NCBI GenBank assembly: GCA_030141605.1
Contig: JAQGDQ010001077.1
Location: 1 to 64,000, forward strand
Length of the DNA: 64,000 bases
Direction of reading: 5' to 3'
Origin: Tubiluchus corallicola
Taxonomy: Eukaryota > Priapulida > Priapulimorpha > Priapulimorphida > Tubiluchidae
Shown: piece after piece, positions 23,839 to 36,559 of the stretch
How positions within the stretch are numbered: position 1 is the first letter of the stretch
Layout of the letters: each line of letters starts with the position of its first letter
Translations under genes and position numbers: made by a program
The notes under the pieces: generated by a model
Databases searched by the model: none
Told to the model about the DNA's origin: nothing
The model's input: the letters and a program-made list of their open reading frames with translations, nothing else

Positions 23839-25326
23839 GGAAGTAAAATCTCGAGTTTTTATAATCCTTATAAATAAAATGTCCGTTCTTCGTCAACGTC
23901 TCATTTCATCTGTTGTAGACTTTGAGGCATTAACATTTATTAGAGTATTCCACCCACTTCTATCTGCAGCTAACAGCCTAAGTTCCTCTTTTCCTAAAGG
24001 TAAATTTGGTTGAAATTGTTGAAAATCTTTATTTATCTTAGCTATCCAAGTTGTTTTTTTGTCTGCCAGGTGGTTTATTGCAAGGTTTTAAGGCTTCCTA
24101 TAAGGCGATTCTTACTGTGTTTCACAAGGTGCCCTAGCCATCTTAATCTTTGGATCTTGACTTTTGAGCTCCAAGGAACTTCTTTCGTTGTAGTGTATAA
24201 ATCTTCAATGATGATTTACGTTTATTTTTGACATGTGCTAAAGCAGTGTGTTGATGGCTAGAACATTATGACGATTATGAACATTGTGACGAAATAACAT
24301 GCGTAATAATAAAATGTGCAGGTCAAAACATGCCATATTTGCCAGAGAAGTAGGGCATTTAACCCCGGATATTGAATTAAGGCACGCATTACAGAACATT
24401 CTTCCATGGAGCGATGCTTCAGTCTTGTTTTGGGGTCTCTTTAAAGAGTGTAAGTACCCAATCAATTTTTGAGATGTGCTGATTTGTTAGCTAAGAAGCC
24501 AAGCAATGCCACACCTGGTTGTAAACGAATCCTCTAAGGATGGCGTCTTAGAAGAAAAAGACATATTTGTTTGTCTCGCCCTTCGTTATTTTTTGTTCGG
24601 TCACAATATTATTTCATTTTTTGCTGAGGTAATTTTGAAAAATTTCTGCTCCCAATTTCGTTACACTATTAATCTGTGTGGCTGCAACTCATAATAAACT
24701 CGTTCCATCCATTTGCCATTGGCCCATTATCAAATGACTTGCATCCAATATGGACTCTGTGCTTGCTTGGCACTTGTTGGGTGATTGTGTGCAACTATTG
24801 GCTTCAATCTACTTCCCATGTATGATCAACTGATTGATCCAGCAGTATATTGCTCCCTAACATGTCAATCTGCAACTTGTCCTTGGCCGTCTCATTATTG
24901 CTCGTGGGGGTGGCCCGCTGGTATTATTTACGCCCGCCGTTTAACCGGCTTATTAAACTCGCGAGTGCTGTGAGCAATTTGCGTGGAATCTGATCAGTCC
25001 GGATTTGTCGAAGTGTGTAGAGATTGATCGATTTGTCTGTTGTGTTTCTAGATTGACGGAAATACAGAGTTGAAGGTTTTCGTCACCTTTTCCCGCGTCC
25101 TCAAGAGCACCTGAAGGGTGACGGTGCGCAAGGATGGAGCGAGGAAAACAAGACAGGCATTTGAAGAATAAACGAGTGTTCTTTGTAATTGCTTTCACCA
25201 TAATTGTCCAGAGAGTAACCCTTTAAACTAATTGAAGTTGAAAGCAGAAAACAAGATTTCTCAGACGAAAATCGTACCCAGAGACACATGCCGACATTGT
25301 AAAAACATGAAAAGCAATTATGTCAT
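23839..25326. other. Unannotated DNA
   Basis: Several frames of 60-82 codons, none with a recognisable motif or supporting context. Confidence 0.4.
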
Positions 25327-26759
25327 ACCAGCAACACGCTCCATTATGACACATTCACAGACTGCAGGTGATGTCACTCACTGAAGTTCTGTTGAACACC
25401 CTGTTGATAACTAACATCTTATTAGTTTACCTAGTCACACCAGCAACACGCTCCATTATGACACATTCACAGATTGCAGGTGATGTCACTCAGCGAAGCA
25501 CTGTTGTACACCCTGTTGATAACAAACATCTTATTAGTTTACCTAGTCACACCAGCAACACGCACCATTATGACACATTCACAGACTGCAGTCACTCACT
25601 GAGCACTGTTGTACACCCTGTTGATAACAAACATCTTATTAGTTTACCTAGTCATACCAGCAACACGCACCATTATGACACATTCACAGATTGCAGGTGA
25701 TGTCACTCAGCGAAGCACTGTTGTACACCCTGTTGATAACTAACATCTTATTAGTTTACCTGGTCACACCAGCAACACGCACCATTATGACACATTCACA
25801 GACTACAGGCGATGTCACTCACTGAAGCACTGTTGTACACCCTGTTCATAACAAACATCTTATTAGTTTACCTAGTCACACCAGCAACACGCACCATTAT
25901 GACACATTCACAGATTGCAGGTGATGTCACTCAGCGAAGTTCTGTTGTACACCCTGTTGATAACAAACATCTTATTAGTTTACCTAGTCATACCAGCAAC
26001 ATGCACCATTATGACACATTCACAGACTGCAGGTGATGTCACTCACTGAAGCACTGTTGTACACCCTGTTGATAACAAACATCTTATTAGTTTACCTAGT
26101 CACACCAGCAACACGTACCATTATGACACATTCACAGACTGCAGGCGATGTCACTCACTGAAGCACTGTTGTACACCCTGTTGATAACTAACATCTTATT
26201 AGTTTACCTAGTCACACCAGCAACACGCACCATTATGACACATTCACAGACTGCAGTCACTCACTGAGCACTGTTGTACACCCTGTTGATAACAAACATC
26301 TTATTAGTTTACCTAGTCACACCAACAACACGCACCATTATGACACCTTCACAGATTGCAGGTGATGTCACTCAGCGAAGCACTGTTGTACACCCTGTTG
26401 ATAACTAACATCTTATTAGTTTACCTGGTCACACCAGCAACACGCACCATTATGAAACATTCACAGATTGCAGGTGATGTCACTCAGCGAAGTTCTGTTG
26501 TACACCCTGTTGATAACAAACATCTTATTAGTTTACCTAGTCATACCAGCAGCACGTACCATTATGACACCTTCACAGATTGCAGGTGATGTCACTCAGC
26601 GAAGCACTGTTGTACGCCCTGTTGATAACAAACATCTTATTTGTTTACCTAGTCACACCAGCAACACGCACCATTATGACACATTCACAGACTGCAGGTG
26701 ATGTCACTCAGCGAAGCACTGGTGTACACTCTGTTGATAACAAACATCTTATTAGTTTA
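25327..26759. repeat. 112-bp minisatellite, about 13 copies
   Basis: The unit contains CAGCAACACGCACCATTATG, GATGTCACTCA, CTGTTGTACACCCTGTTGAT and CATCTTATTAGTTTACCTAG. Alternating edges (CACTGAAGC/CAGCGAAGC, GACTGCAGG/GATTGCAGG) mark subtypes. Two units (about 25560-25660 and 26225-26325) share the same internal deletion of GGTGATGTCA-type sequence and are each followed by a GGTCACACC unit, showing that multi-unit blocks were copied. The plus frames of 60-110 codons are artefacts. Confidence 0.97.
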
Positions 26760-26950
26760 TGTCCACTAGTCTCCTCCTGTGACTAGCATATGCAGAGCTA
26801 GGAATTTGATTCTCGGCGGGTCGGACTGTAAATGGTACAGTTTCAGCTCGCGTTCAGCGCTTGTATGCGCAAAAATGCTTTTGTTTCAGTTTTGAAGTTA
26901 CAGTTTAATGAAGGCCACAAACACGTATTTGATAATTGTATATTTTATGT
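26760..26950. other. Unannotated spacer
   Basis: Nothing recognised between the 112-bp array and MITE-like copy 2. Confidence 0.35.
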
Positions 26951-26952
26951 AA

Positions 26953-27540
26953 ATATTTTAAAGCACAAGAAAACCTTCCGATTGCGTAAAGCTTAAGAAA
27001 ATTTGTTTTGAAATTTTGTACCACTTACGTACTGCCTTTTTGCATACAGGGCTTGCATCGGGCGTAACACTGTATAAAACGTGTAAATTTAAACTCCCGC
27101 GATGACCGTTAGACGCAGCCATTTTGACGATAAGTCATTTGAGACAAGTTTAGATAATATTGTGTAAAGTTTGAAAAAAATAGTCAGAGCATGCGTAGCG
27201 CACTCATCACTAACTAAGTAAAATTTTTAAATTACTGTATGTCGTCAATAAGATTAGAAATACGTTTTTTGGTTAGTGAGTGGTGCACCCTGGAGGTGAG
27301 TCAGCGACATTTTACCAATTGGTGAAATTTTTTTTAAATAATTAATAATTTTCTTTTCTAGTTACATAAGTCGTTCCTGAAGGTAGGGGAAATGCTAAGT
27401 AATATAACTTTGCATGGGAAGTTTTTTGGGACATACTTTAACATTGTATTTTCATTCCCTGTTTTACGTTTGTGCGTAGTGACGTCATGTAATGGCGCCG
27501 TCGGAACAGCATTGTGGGACAGCATTTAAAATGAAAACAA
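26953..27540 (-). mobile_element. MITE-like family U, copy 2 (inverted)
   Basis: Plus strand starts TTTTAAAGCACAAGAAAACC and finishes near GACAGCATTTAAAATG. Its complement aligns with 16727-17625 through GGGAGTTTAAATTTACACG, TTTTATACAGTGTTACG and CCCAAAAAACTTCCC. It holds a single unit where copy 1 has the 108-bp array. A TGACGTCA lies at 27480. Confidence 0.6.
27480..27487. promoter_or_regulatory. CRE-like palindrome in family U copy 2
   Basis: TGACGTCA in a GTAGTGACGTCATGTAATGG context, near where copy 1 carries five such sites. Confidence 0.3.
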
Positions 27541-28375
27541 ACAAAAAATCATTTCAACGCGAGTACGATAAATGCATAAAATTGCTATAAAGTAGCATAC
27601 TTTTCAAGGCGATTTTTCTGAAACCTACTTCCGGTACCCCTTTTCTTGTCCTTAAGTAGTTAGGATCTCACTTGCAGTTTTTTTAGTTACCCATTCCTAA
27701 ATGTTACAAGCGCATCATTTAAACTTTTTTTATGTGACTGGCTTTGTTATTTTTGCTGAAGCCAATCTTAAATTGCAAATATAAAACGCTAATGTTGAGA
27801 TCCATTTATAATCTATAACCTGCTACAAGTATTTTTGCAGGAAAGTATGTGTAAGGCGGCTGTGCTGCTCGCGGATTTATCTGTATTGCGCCACTTTCAT
27901 TACTTTTATTAACGGAATGAGTTGCGTAATTTAATCAAATTTTACACTTTGTTTATGCATAATAAATTCAAATTTGTTTATTTTTGCAAAAATGCTTTGC
28001 ACTCTTATGTATAGAGAGTATGCATACACTAACCTAGGACTGGCAAAATTTATTTTAAGATTGTCCTATTGTCCTCACATTGTTGACACGTAACACACAA
28101 TTCGAACTGATATATTGTTGGCATTTAACACACAATTCTATCAGTTCGATACATCTGGAATCTCCCCCTCGGTGATTAAAACACTGCTGTTGTATCTATT
28201 ATATATATCTCCGGCCGCCATTCGTTCATTTTTCTAGTTATTCGGTGTCCAACATGGATGGCTTGTCAAACATTATTCAGTGTTGGTGTCTGTTAAACAA
28301 ACAGAAATGATAATGCTGGGGCAGCTAATGGACTATTATTGATAACTGTGAGTTTGCACAGCTTCACTTCCTGCG
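27541..28375. other. Unannotated DNA
   Basis: No gene. GATATATTGTTGGCATTTAAC lies near 28110 among imperfect repeats of ACACAATTC. Confidence 0.4.
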
Positions 28376-29284
28376 TTCACGTAAATTCTGTACATGCTTG
28401 TGCATAATGTATTCTGAATTCACGTAAATTCTGTACATGCTTGTGCATAATGTATTCTGAATTCACGTAAATTCTGTACGTGCTTGTGCATAATGTATTC
28501 TGAATTCACGTAAATTCTGTACATGCTTGTGCATAATGTGTTCTGAATTCACGTAAATTCTGTACGTGCTTGTGCATAATGTATTCTGAATTCACGTAAA
28601 TTCTGTACATGCTTGTGCATAATGTGTTTTGAATTCACGTAAATTCTGTACGTGCTTGTGCATAATGTATTCTGAATTCACGTAAATTCTGTACGTGCTT
28701 GTGCATAATGTGTTTTGAATTCACGTAAATTCTGTACGTGCTTGTGCATAATGTATTCTGAATTCACGTAAATTCTGTACGTGCTTGTGCATAATATATT
28801 CTGAATTCACGTGAATTCTGTACGTGCTTGTGCATAATATATTCTGAATTCACGTGAATTCTGTACGTGCTTGTGCATAATATATTCTGAATTCACGTGA
28901 ATTCTGTACGTGCTTGTGCGTAATATATTCTGAATTCACGTGAATTCTGTACGTGCTTGTGCATAATATATTCTGAATTCACGTGAATTCTGTACATGCT
29001 TGTGCATAATATATTCTGAATTCACGTAAATTCTGTACATGCTTGTGCATAATATATTCTGAATTCACGTGAATTCTGTACATGCTTGTGCATAATATAT
29101 TCTGAATTCACGTGAATTCTGTACATGCTTGTGCATAATATATTCTGAATTCACGTGAATTCTGTACATGCTTGTGCATAATATATTCTGAATTCATGCG
29201 AATTCTGTACATGCTTGTGCATAATATATTCTGAATTCACGCGAATTCTGTACATGCTTGTGCATAATATATTCTGAATTCACT
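28376..29284. repeat. 43-bp minisatellite, about 21 copies
   Basis: Unit TTCACGTAAATTCTGTACAT followed by GCTTGTGCATAATGTATTCTGAA. The first ten or so copies have GTAAATTC and AATGT; most later copies have GTGAATTC and AATATATTC. The later form creates the perfect 16-bp palindrome GAATTCACGTGAATTC in eight copies between 28803 and about 29160. The last two copies have CATGCG or CACGCG instead. Confidence 0.97.
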
Positions 29285-29986
29285 TCGTGGGCTTTACTAC
29301 TGGTAGTCATTATAAACCTCAAGCTCGTCCAATGACTGTGTGTAGAACAGTTTCGCTGTAAAAACCTCGTAGTTATTCCAGCCCAAGTTATTCAGTAGCT
29401 GTTTTTAATGCTGAGCCAAGATCGATTTTGCCTAAAAGTCGTACATATATGCCAACTAGCTCAAAATTCTTACCAGTTCAGTGTACAGTTTCAGATACAT
29501 AGGTTCTTCCCATATCTCTCCTGGTTATTTCTTTTGCCGCTTACAGAAATTTTGCTGTTTAAGTAGCCATGCGTCATTTGTCCGTTACATCCAAATCGGT
29601 GACACACCTAATTGACTCACCTGCATTAATGTAGTTCCAGTGTCGGTACATCTGTTAAACTTGTTATTTAACTTAGGACTGGTGGAGATTATATTATTTG
29701 CTGTCCCTCTTTGAAATTCTTTCTCCAATGTTAATGTTTTGGGCTTTTTCGATTCTGTGTTACAATCCTTTGTTTAAATGAAAGTCTTAGATGAAATGAA
29801 AAGAAATGAAACTTGGGTAACTTGCATCCCTATGGAATGGATTCCCATCCACATACAGACAAAGATATATTTAGACACGGACAGATAAATGTAAAACGTG
29901 CTTAAATGCGTGAACTTGCTGAAGCCATTTCTATTCTTAGAATTTCATTAGATAACTAAGGAAGTTCATGAATAGGATTTGACCAA
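29285..29986. other. Unannotated DNA
   Basis: No supported feature. Confidence 0.4.
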
Positions 29987-31052
29987 GACCTTGAAGTACA
30001 ATAGTTTAAGATAATAAACTCGTAAATGAGGTCACGTATTTGCTTCAGTGGTCCCTCTGCTGAGTGGTCTTACTGATTACTGTTGCTTCTGTCCACTAAC
30101 CTCAAGACCGTAAAGTACAATAGTTTAAGATAATAAACTCGTAAATGAGGTCACGTATTTGCTTCAGTGGTCCCTCTGCTGGGTGGTCTTACTGATTACT
30201 GTTGCTTCTGTCCACTAACCTCAAGACCGTAAAGTACAATAGTTTAAGATAATAAACTCGTAAATGAGGTCACGTATTTGCTTCCGTGGTCCCTCTGCTG
30301 AGTGGTCTTACTGATTACTGTTGCTTCTGTCCACTAACCTCAAGACCGTAAAGTACAATAGTTTAAGATAATAAACTCGTAAATGAGGTCACGTATTTGC
30401 TTCCGTGGTCCCTCTGCTGAGTGGTCCTATTGCCTACTGTTGCTTATGACCACTAACCTCAAGACCGTAAAGTACAATAGTTTATGATAATAAACTCGTA
30501 AATGAGGTCACGTATTTGCTTCAGTGGTCCCTCTGCTGAGTGGTCCTACTGATTACTGTTGCTTATGTCCACTAACCTCAAGACCGTAAAGTACAATAGT
30601 TTAAGATAATAAACTCGTAAATGAGGTCACGTATTTGCTTCCGTGGTCCCTCTGCTGAGTGGTCCTATTGCCTACTGTTGCTTATGACCACTAACCTCAA
30701 GACCGTAAAGTACAATAGTTTATGATAATAAACTCGTAAATGAGGTCACGTATTTGCTTCAGTGGTCCCTCTGCTGAGTGGTCCTACTGATTGCTGTTGC
30801 TTCTGTCCACTAACCTCAAGACCGTAAAGTACAATAGTTTAAGATAATAAACTCGTAAATCAGGTGACGTATTTGCTTCAGTGGTCCCTCTGCTGAGTGG
30901 TCCTACTGATTACTGTTGCTTATGTCCAGTAACCTCAAGACCGTAAAGTACAATAGTTTAAGATAATAAACTCGTAAATCAGGTGACGTATTTGCTTCAG
31001 TGGTCCCTCTGCTGAGTGGTCCTATTGCCTACTGTTGCTTATGACCACTAAC
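29987..31052. repeat. 119-bp minisatellite, 9 copies
   Basis: The unit contains GACCGTAAAGTACAATAGTT, AACTCGTAAATGAGGTCACG, GTGGTCCCTCTGCTGAGTGG and GTTGCTTCTGTCCACTAACC. Variants CCTATTGCCTACTG..ATGACC (units 4, 6 and 9) alternate with CCTACTGATTACTG..TGTCC types, and units after types 4 and 6 carry TTTATGATA, so multi-unit blocks were duplicated. Confidence 0.97.
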
Positions 31053-31840
31053 CCCATTTATCGACACGTACACGTAATTCGTTATGATATTACAGTGAGA
31101 ACCACTGTGAGTCTTTGCCTAAATCTCATTAATCCGTCACACTGTACTACATTTTTGGATCCAATAAAACATGCTATTTGGGCTGTTATTATCAACAGTA
31201 CTGCATTTGTGCAATGACAGAATTTTTCTCTGGAAGGGGTGCTCGCCCTGAGTAACACCGATACTGTTATCCATACTCAATAGTTAACATGGTTGAGAAT
31301 CTTGCCTTCTGTTTCTGCTTCTACAGGTCAATATGAGGCTTGCGTTGGACACCATTATCATTAATATGTATGATGCTTTTATCAAGCAGCTAATAATAGG
31401 TTGATTGATATGATCTCGTTAGGTTACACGGTCCATTAAATCCGGGCTACTTTTGTTTCATTATACCCCTACGCCTACTTGTGTGGATTGAGAAATCTCA
31501 AGACGCTTGCTTTTCGTTATTCAGTCAAATACGATATAAGTCATGTCTTTAGTACCTTTGTGTTTAATAGCTATTCGTTGGAATGCTTTATACATGTAAG
31601 CCACCTATGCTATATGCTTGCCCTTTACACTCACATTTTTTATGAATATCATAACTGTGAACATCTTATCGTACTAACATTGTAAAATAAATTTATCTGC
31701 CTCAACAACTACTGTTTTCTATAAAACTTAACTCTCTCTAACACCTGTCATTCGTAGAAAAAAATGAAAGTGCTGTCCGAATATTGAGGATTTATGTTAA
31801 TTGAAGTCAGCATCTGGGAGGGGAGCATAACGAACAGTAA
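31053..31840. other. Unannotated DNA
   Basis: No gene. GTAAAATAAATTTATCTGCC near 31682 could be a polyadenylation-type signal but has no supporting frame. Confidence 0.4.
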
Positions 31841-32136
31841 CTTGACCTCGGAGCAACTCTCACTCTTGACCTCAGAGCAACTCTCAATCTTGACCTCGGA
31901 GCAACTCTCACTCTTGACCTCAGAGCAACTCTCAATCTTGACCTCAGAGCAACTCTCAATCCTCAGAGCAACTTTCAATCCTCAGAGCAACTCTCAGTCT
32001 TGACCTCAGAGCAACTCTCAATCTTGACCTCAGAGCAACTCTCAATCTTGACCTCAGAGCAACTCTCAGTCCTCAGAGCAACTCTCAATCCTCAGAGCAA
32101 CTCCTCAATCTTGACCTCAGAGCAACTCTCAATCTC
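31841..32136. repeat. 24/18-bp minisatellite
   Basis: Unit CTTGACCTCAGAGCAACTCT plus CAAT (24 bp), with shorter 18-bp forms lacking CTTGAC. An A/G variant CCTC(A/G)GAGC alternates in the first units. Confidence 0.95.
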
Positions 32137-33082
32137 TTTTTAAAATCCACTAAAACGTCTTCGCAAACTTGGACGCCAGTGTATGTATTTCTACTGCCAT
32201 GTTTCAATGTAAATCCGCAATGCATGTCAGCTCTTTCAAAACCAATTGGGCATTATAGCACCTTTAATTTATTTTTATGTCCCGTTTGCCTTGCCTCTGT
32301 CACATCTATCAAATACAGCGCACATTATATGGCTACTTTTCGGATTTATTTTATGTGGGGCTTTACATTTCAACATGCTTGTCGTGCAGAAATGGAGGCT
32401 GTCATCAGCTTAGCACAGTTTATTGCGTTGTTAATCAACGAGGGCGGATTCTAGTGAAATGGAGTCATCTCTTAGTTGAGGGGCGTAGCATTGGTCAAAC
32501 GAGGTGGTAGGTGCCGCAAACGGTTCTCTTTATTCCGTTATTCCACTCACAAAAATTTTCTCTTATCTGATCTGCTATGCATAGAAGGGAGGTTTTCTGT
32601 TCAGCATCCCTTCTTTGGCTTCCCTTTACGAGCACTGGCCGCCTCAGGTAGGATATTACAGGTAATGCCATATTATAGGCACGGTAAGGCGTATAAAATA
32701 TCGCGTAATGATTTAAATTGCATCTGTATCGCATTCGTGTATTCATAATATGAACGCGATGATCATTAAATATTCATTATGCTTTTAAACATGAATTGCT
32801 CATTTCTGTAGGGCTGCAGTTAGTGCAATTTGCCAGCGCTGTTCTTATGTAGCGTATATCAACATAATCGAATCGCTCAAGTAGTCAAGATGCGTTTAGA
32901 TTGCCTTGAAATTATATTCTGATCCATTTCTGTGTATCGTTATGGTCGTAATTGCATTGCCATGCGTATGGATGGGCAAATAATTGCAGAGCGTTTAAAT
33001 TCGCATCTTCAGAAATCTGTCCATCTGTCTGACACATGCATGAGAAAATGGTCCCTATCTGAGTTAGTAGAAGCAGTTAAGC
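32137..33082. other. Unannotated DNA
   Basis: Two overlapping frames of 77-91 codons (32179-32510) contain no motif I recognise. Confidence 0.4.
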
Positions 33083-33111
33083 TAATCAGGCCTGATTGCC
33101 GCGCCTGATTA
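33083..33111. promoter_or_regulatory. Inverted TAATCAGGC pair
   Basis: TAATCAGGC (33083-33091) and GCCTGATTA (33103-33111) form a perfect 9-bp inverted repeat, with a third CCTGATT between them. TAATCA/TGATTA cores resemble homeodomain sites; a hairpin is the alternative reading. Confidence 0.35.
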
Positions 33112-34655
33112 ACATAAGAAAGTGTAGAATAGTCGTTAAGAATGACGCACATAATTGTTACATTAAAGGCTTGGAGTTTGAATTTTTAGTTCAGAGTAAA
33201 ATAAAGAGTTTAATGAAATTCTGAGCTTGTGTGAAAAAGGACACGGCAACATATTCATCAGTGGAAACCGTCGTGGTGGTCTATTCAATTGCAAGTTGTT
33301 CAGACGGTATTATTGTACAAATGGCACAGACTGATACTTTTTATATTCTTCTGCAAGAGATCTTACGTCACGTTATTTGAGATGCTTGAAGCCATTGAAT
33401 GGGCTTCTATACATTGACGAGGGTGATCAGATAATTTGTAGTCGTACGTCATATTTCCGGCAGAATTACTTCAACGTGGCTTGTCAGTAGGCTGTATGCT
33501 AAAATTGGTCATCTAAGGCTTAGCTGCATCTGGTATAGCTCCATCCAACTTTCATCTGTCCCAGAAGTAAAAGAATACCTGTATTTGAGATCTTGTTGGG
33601 GATCTGAAATAATGTTAGCGTTAAATCAGACGGAATTTTGGTGCTGCTAGTGTGAATTTTTTTTCTCAAATCGCTTTTTCAAATTTTAATTGACTGTTTG
33701 TGAAGGATGTGCTGGTGTAGATCGAGATTAGAATAGGGCACGCATATGACACGTAACGCAGGGGGCTATGTTTACATACCTAAACAATAAGCGACTGTCA
33801 CTAAGCCCAGTCGGCCACTGAAATAAGAATTACCAGCCGACTGACCAGGCATAATTGCTTGAACATATAATTACCCCGCGGTCGTTTGGATGTTTGTATA
33901 TTTGTCAGGCCCGGATCGATTCGTTTCATAACGAAATTTATAGATCAATTACGCTTGCTGATGGCATGCCTCGAGCTAGTAAGCGCGCGCTGGACTTCCC
34001 GCCCAAGGGATTCTGAATTCTCTCTGGAGGAATACCATTTCTGTACGATCGTGTAGGACCACCATTCCTTGATGGAACGTATTCGTATTAATGCACGAAG
34101 CTGTTATATTGATCAGTACTAATACCGTTACGTTTATCATATACCATATTTGTTCATGTTTTGGTTGTGCTGTTTAGGAAATAACTTATGAGCCCCGTCT
34201 TATGGTCGGTGTTTATGGTGTCTCAGCTATGCAGCTATATGGCGGTTTTGAAGCCATTTTATTTCAGCTTCTGCGTACTGGATAATTTTTGGCGCGAAAA
34301 TGTATCAAATTTCAGCTAGAAATTAAATTCATACGTTGAATTTACCGTAAAAGTATTTTCCTAATTTTAATATATAATTCTTGCTTATATCTCGTTAAAT
34401 TATAGTTACTTAGTGTTAAAATGAAATAATGTGCAGCAAGTGAACAATAAGTGAACCAGCGTCTAAAACTTACAGTCAGTTTTGCCTTCTTCTTTCACGT
34501 TTACATCATGATGAGTTTTCATAGAAAGAAGAATGACGTCATACGATTAGCCATTCTTATTATTTTTAATGTTCTTACAAAAGAAGTGAAGCGGTTGGAT
34601 TAAATCTCTAAAAGAGCATACACGCAGTATGCGTATATCATAGAAGGACCAGTGA
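33112..34655. other. Unannotated DNA
   Basis: No supported gene. A lone TGACGTCA lies at 34534-34541. Confidence 0.4.
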
Positions 34656-34659
34656 CGAC

Positions 34660-34746
34660 GACCGTGACGATGGTGACGATGATAATGCTAAGTAAGAATA
34701 AAAAAGAAAAAAGGTGACGATAGTGATGGTGACGATGGCGGTAATT

Positions 34747-34786
<40 letters not shown>

Positions 34787-35235
34787 CGACGACGATGACG
34801 ATGATAATGCTAACTAAGAATAAAAAAGAAAAAAGGTGACGATGGTGATGATGATGATGATGATGATGATAATAATGAAGATGATGGTGATGATGATGAT
34901 GACGACGACGATGACGATGATAATGCTAAGTAGGAATAAAAAAAGAAACAAAGGTGACGATGGTGATGATGATAATGCTAACTAAGAATAAAAAAGAAAC
35001 AAAGGTGACGATGGTGATGATGATGATGATGATAATGCTAACTAAGAATAAAAAAGAAAAAAAGGTGACGATGGCGATGATGATGATGATGATAATGCTA
35101 ACTAAGAATAAAAAAGAAACAAATGTGACGATGGTGATGATGATGATGATGATAATGCTAACTAAGAATAAAAAAGAAAAAAGGTGACGATGAGCATGAA
35201 GATTGTGATGATGATGACGACGACGATGACGCTGA
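34660..35235. repeat. GAT-rich compound array, 60-bp unit in its core
   Basis: (GAT/GAC)n tracts alternate with TAATGCTAACTAAGAATAAA and AAAGAAA. From about 34970 to 35185 the period is exactly 60 bp. Earlier units have variable GAT tract lengths. Met/Ile-rich frames are artefacts. Confidence 0.95.
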
Positions 35236-35875
35236 TTATAACTGATTTTACTCGGTTGATGTCACTGATGTCGATTAACGATTCACTGGAACGCTGATGT
35301 GGCTGATGTCATTGTCTGATAATGGTGAGCATTTTTGTGACAGTGGCACTACTGGTTCCGTGAATAATATATGTGGTACAGTGATGTGCAGTCTTACCAT
35401 TAAACACAGCTAAGAACATTTTAGTTTCTGCCAGGTTGCATATTCCTGACTTGATATTTCTCTTTGTAAGCTGCAACACGTTTGACACCTCCGCTTCGTC
35501 ATCTCTGCTATTAGGTTTTCGCCGAGAATATTAAATGTGGCGAGTCGGGCTCGACGAGAAGCCAGGTTGAGTCACTCAGTGAAGCCATTGTTGATATTGC
35601 CAAGTTTTAGCTGTAACGCGATCTGTTAAATGTTTGCTTTCCATAATTCCTCTGACGACTACACTTTACCTGGGTCAATATAGAGTCGTCACTTAACAAC
35701 AGCATTTTTCATATGCCAGAAGAATTCTAACACGAGTAACTTATTCCTGGCAAGTGTCCTTGTCGCTTTTGTTTGATGTAATTCTTCGGTTTGTTTGAAT
35801 TCCATTTCCGACCTGCATTATTTCTACTGCAGTTCAACGCGATAAACGATGCCAATGAATTGCGTTTCAGCAGCT
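35236..35875. other. Unannotated DNA
   Basis: No supported feature. Confidence 0.4.
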
Positions 35876-35879
35876 TAAA

Positions 35880-36165
35880 ATGAGCAATGAAAAAGATTTT
35901 TATATTTTATCAGCAATAATGAATAAAGAATGAATAATAAAATGAACAATGAAAAAGATTTTTATATTTTATCAGCAATAATGAATAATAAAATGAACAA
36001 TGAAAAAGATTTTTATATTTTTTCAGCAATAATGAATAATAAAATGAACAATGAAAAACATTTTGATATTTTATCAGCAATAATGAATAATAAAATGAAC
36101 AATGAAAAAGATTTTTATATTTTATCAGCAATAATGAATAAAGAATGAATAATAAAGTGAACAAT
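35880..36165. repeat. 51-bp minisatellite, about 5 copies
   Basis: Unit AATGAACAATGAAAAAGATT, TTTATATTTTATCAGCAATA, ATGAATAATAA. The 17-residue repeats in the frames follow from a period divisible by three. First and last units carry an extra AAAGAATGAAT insertion. Confidence 0.95.
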
Positions 36166-36559
36166 GAAAAAATGCACCAAGTATTGCATAAAGGGACTGC
36201 GTCGGTAATTTTGTTTAAAATATTTTTTGGTTTAGGCTGTACGTATTGAAGTGCTTGAAAAACGTGTTGTCGTCACGCTCTAGTTCTTGCAACATTATTT
36301 AAAGTTATGTGAAGCTGTTGTGGTCGATACGATAGAGTTTTGCACATTTTGTCAAATCCATATGTATATCGGCGGTTCAAGAAAATATGGATCGTGGTGT
36401 CATACATTATGTAACCTCCGCTATGGACCATTCCTTTGAGCAGTCTACATTTGACATGAAATATTTACTCTTTTTCATTTATACGCGTTGCAGAGCAAAT
36501 TGCATTAGCTCACACTGTAGCAGAATGTGCCAGCCTTTTTGACAATTAACGTAAACTTT
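36166..36559. other. Unannotated DNA
   Basis: Nothing recognised upstream of the RT fragment; more decayed LINE sequence is possible. Confidence 0.35.
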
